DNA from: Oscillospiraceae bacterium
GTDB taxonomy: Bacteria; Bacillota; Clostridia; Oscillospirales; Ruminococcaceae
Length of the DNA stretch: 15,657 nucleotides
Assembly (NCBI GenBank): GCA_902798675.1
Contig: CADBXQ010000039.1
Coordinates: 1-15,657, forward strand
Direction of reading: 5' to 3'
The translations under genes and the position numbers were made by a program. The first letter of the stretch is position 1. The number at the start of each line of letters is the position of its first letter. Under the pieces are notes generated by a model. It searched no databases. It saw only the letters and a list, made by a program, of their open reading frames with translations, and was not told where the DNA came from. This document shows positions 14,491 to 15,657 of this stretch, piece after piece.

Positions 14491-14506
14491 TTTAAATTAT
14501 AAATAT
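14491..14506. promoter_or_regulatory. Candidate archaeal TATA element in divergent intergene
   Basis: The 86 bases between the DUF1232 gene (minus) and the zinc-ribbon gene (plus) contain TTTAAATTATAAATAT, which could be a box-A element read in either direction at a suitable distance. No sigma-70 -35/-10 pair stands out. This is weak evidence taken alone. Confidence 0.35.
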
Positions 14507-14540
14507 CATGCTAACACAATATTATAATGAGGTGCACAAA

Positions 14541-15657
14541 TTGTCTAATTTCGATTTTCTAAAGGATTTTGATGATACTTTATACAAACTTGGAAACAGG
14601 ATTGAAAAGGAAGTGAATATTGCGCCGTCTGCAGTCAAGGCAGATGCCACCCCATTTCTTGAGTATCTTCTAAACAAGCTTTTAAACAGAATAGGCATGA
14701 AATTCAACTATAGAAAGGACTTCTATTCACAGCTCGACACGGTCTACCGGAAGGGAATCATAGACTACAACTTCAAGGACAAGATCTATTCGGCATACAT
14801 GCTTCGAAACAAGATTCATGACAGCTTCGAGGAGTTGGAAAAAAGTGAAGTTGTCGTTGCATTGAGTATACATGAGAAGCTTTATAACATTGCCAAAAAA
14901 TACTATCTTGATTTTAATGAAAAGGCTGATGACTTTAAAGGGGTTCCATCATACAAACCTATCGAATTAGATGCCTCGGATGAAGAAATTGATGTGGTTG
15001 AAATCCCCGACTTTTCCGAAATCATCGACTTCAAGTATGACTACTGCGTGATATGCGGCGAGCCGAACCATTCAAGCTACAAGCTGTGCTGTCCGAAATG
15101 CTCCCAGGTTCTCGACAATGCAAACAATTTCATATCAATCAGAAACTACTTCGGAAAGGATTCCACATTTACAAAGGAAGACCTGATTGAATATGGAATT
15201 CATGAGGGCTATGTCAACCAGCTGCTCACCCATCTTGTAAGGGAAAATATGCTGAACGTCAGAGGAAGGTTCATCACATTCAACAACATGTATTTCGACA
15301 GATACATGGATAAAATCGATAACTACCTTGCCGTCGGCGAACTGATTACGAAATTCCGTGAGGACAAGATAACTCCCGCAGAAATCAAGCAGACCTTTGA
15401 GTATAAGGAAGGCAGCCTGAAGCATGAGCCCTTCTACATGTTTTTCAAAATCATCAATGATGAGGTAATAAACAAGTTCGAGCAGGATATCCTCTCGACA
15501 GAAAACATCTGGCAGAGCATTGACTACACCACAATAACCGAAAGGCAGCTTGAAACCTGGTATTTGAAGAACATGAACCTGCACAAGAAGGGCAATGTCA
15601 ACGAATCCTTTGTAAAATTCAACACCCTCCTAATGGAGGACTACATTGACCTGAAGC
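14541..15657 (+). CDS. Zinc-ribbon protein of unknown function, 3' end beyond window
   Basis: The frame is open for 372 codons and runs off the right edge. It starts at TTG 14541, with GAGGTG (14529-14534) 6 bases upstream, a strong archaeal-type ribosome site. Residues 1-110 look helical (LLNKLLNRIGMKFNYRKDF, AYMLRNKIHDSFEELEKSE), somewhat like DUF4145-type helical domains in which a conserved RN-IH motif occurs. A four-Cys zinc ribbon follows: CVIC (169-172) and CPKC (184-187). After this come DLIEYGIHEGYVNQLLTHLVRENML, which looks like a winged-helix segment, and further helical sequence. A DNA- or RNA-binding role is plausible but not shown. It is divergent from the DUF1232 gene. Codon use is similar to that of the SseB-like part and unlike the genes left of 13,170. 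I cannot name a family with confidence. Confidence 0.75.
   Translation, partial: MSNFDFLKDFDDTLYKLGNRIEKEVNIAPSAVKADATPFLEYLLNKLLNRIGMKFNYRKDFYSQLDTVYRKGIIDYNFKDKIYSAYMLRNKIHDSFEELEKSEVVVALSIHEKLYNIAKKYYLDFNEKADDFKGVPSYKPIELDASDEEIDVVEIPDFSEIIDFKYDYCVICGEPNHSSYKLCCPKCSQVLDNANNFISIRNYFGKDSTFTKEDLIEYGIHEGYVNQLLTHLVRENMLNVRGRFITFNNMYFDRYMDKIDNYLAVGELITKFREDKITPAEIKQTFEYKEGSLKHEPFYMFFKIINDEVINKFEQDILSTENIWQSIDYTTITERQLETWYLKNMNLHKKGNVNESFVKFNTLLMEDYIDLK

Overview
The window appears to join two organisms. Bases 1 to about 13,190 look like a low-GC Gram-positive bacterium (Bacillota, probably a clostridial lineage). Evidence: AGGAGG-type ribosome sites, TTGACA-N17-TATAAT promoters, a YfhO-family membrane protein, and the recJ - rel - metallo-hydrolase order common in Firmicutes. 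From about 13,190 to the end, codon use becomes more GC-rich, ribosome sites become GAGGTG/GGTGA, and the proteins resemble those of methanogenic archaea such as Methanobrevibacter. The switch falls inside one open reading frame, so it is either a metagenome assembly chimera or a real gene fusion; I favour the chimera. These taxonomic calls are inference from memory of families, not database searches.

Layout. (1) 1-1226: a tandem array of about 590-bp cassettes on the minus strand, each with its own strong promoter. Each encodes a small secreted-type peptide with the same double-glycine leader (MKENKNNELKKDALEQVAGG) but an unrelated, cysteine-free helical mature part. DNA identity is 100% over 99 bp and stops inside the second Gly codon. 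A conserved stem-loop follows each gene. (2) 1339-2805: a monocistronic cell-surface protein with signal peptide, C-terminal membrane anchor and a terminator. (3) 2930-5983: a VOC/PhnB-like protein and a YfhO-family polytopic membrane protein. (4) 5959-7301: on the minus strand, a second surface protein paralogous to that at 1454, carrying a near-copy of the same terminator; that terminator lies within the last codons of yfhO. (5) 7302-7834: AT-rich spacer without a gene. (6) 7835-12852: a housekeeping operon, recJ, bifunctional rel and a glyoxalase II-like hydrolase. (7) 12870-13190: promoter and N-terminal part of a serine O-acetyltransferase, broken at the junction. (8) 13190-15657: SseB-like domains, a frameshifted DUF1232 (YkvA-like) gene on the minus strand, and the start of a zinc-ribbon protein that runs off the window.

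The most interesting parts are the constant-leader/variable-core peptide cassettes, and the two surface paralogs that share a distinctive, unnamed domain and a non-canonical xxxTG sorting-like tail. The peptides and surface proteins could be parts of one secreted or surface system, but nothing in the window proves that link. No C39-peptidase transporter, modifying enzyme or sortase is present here.
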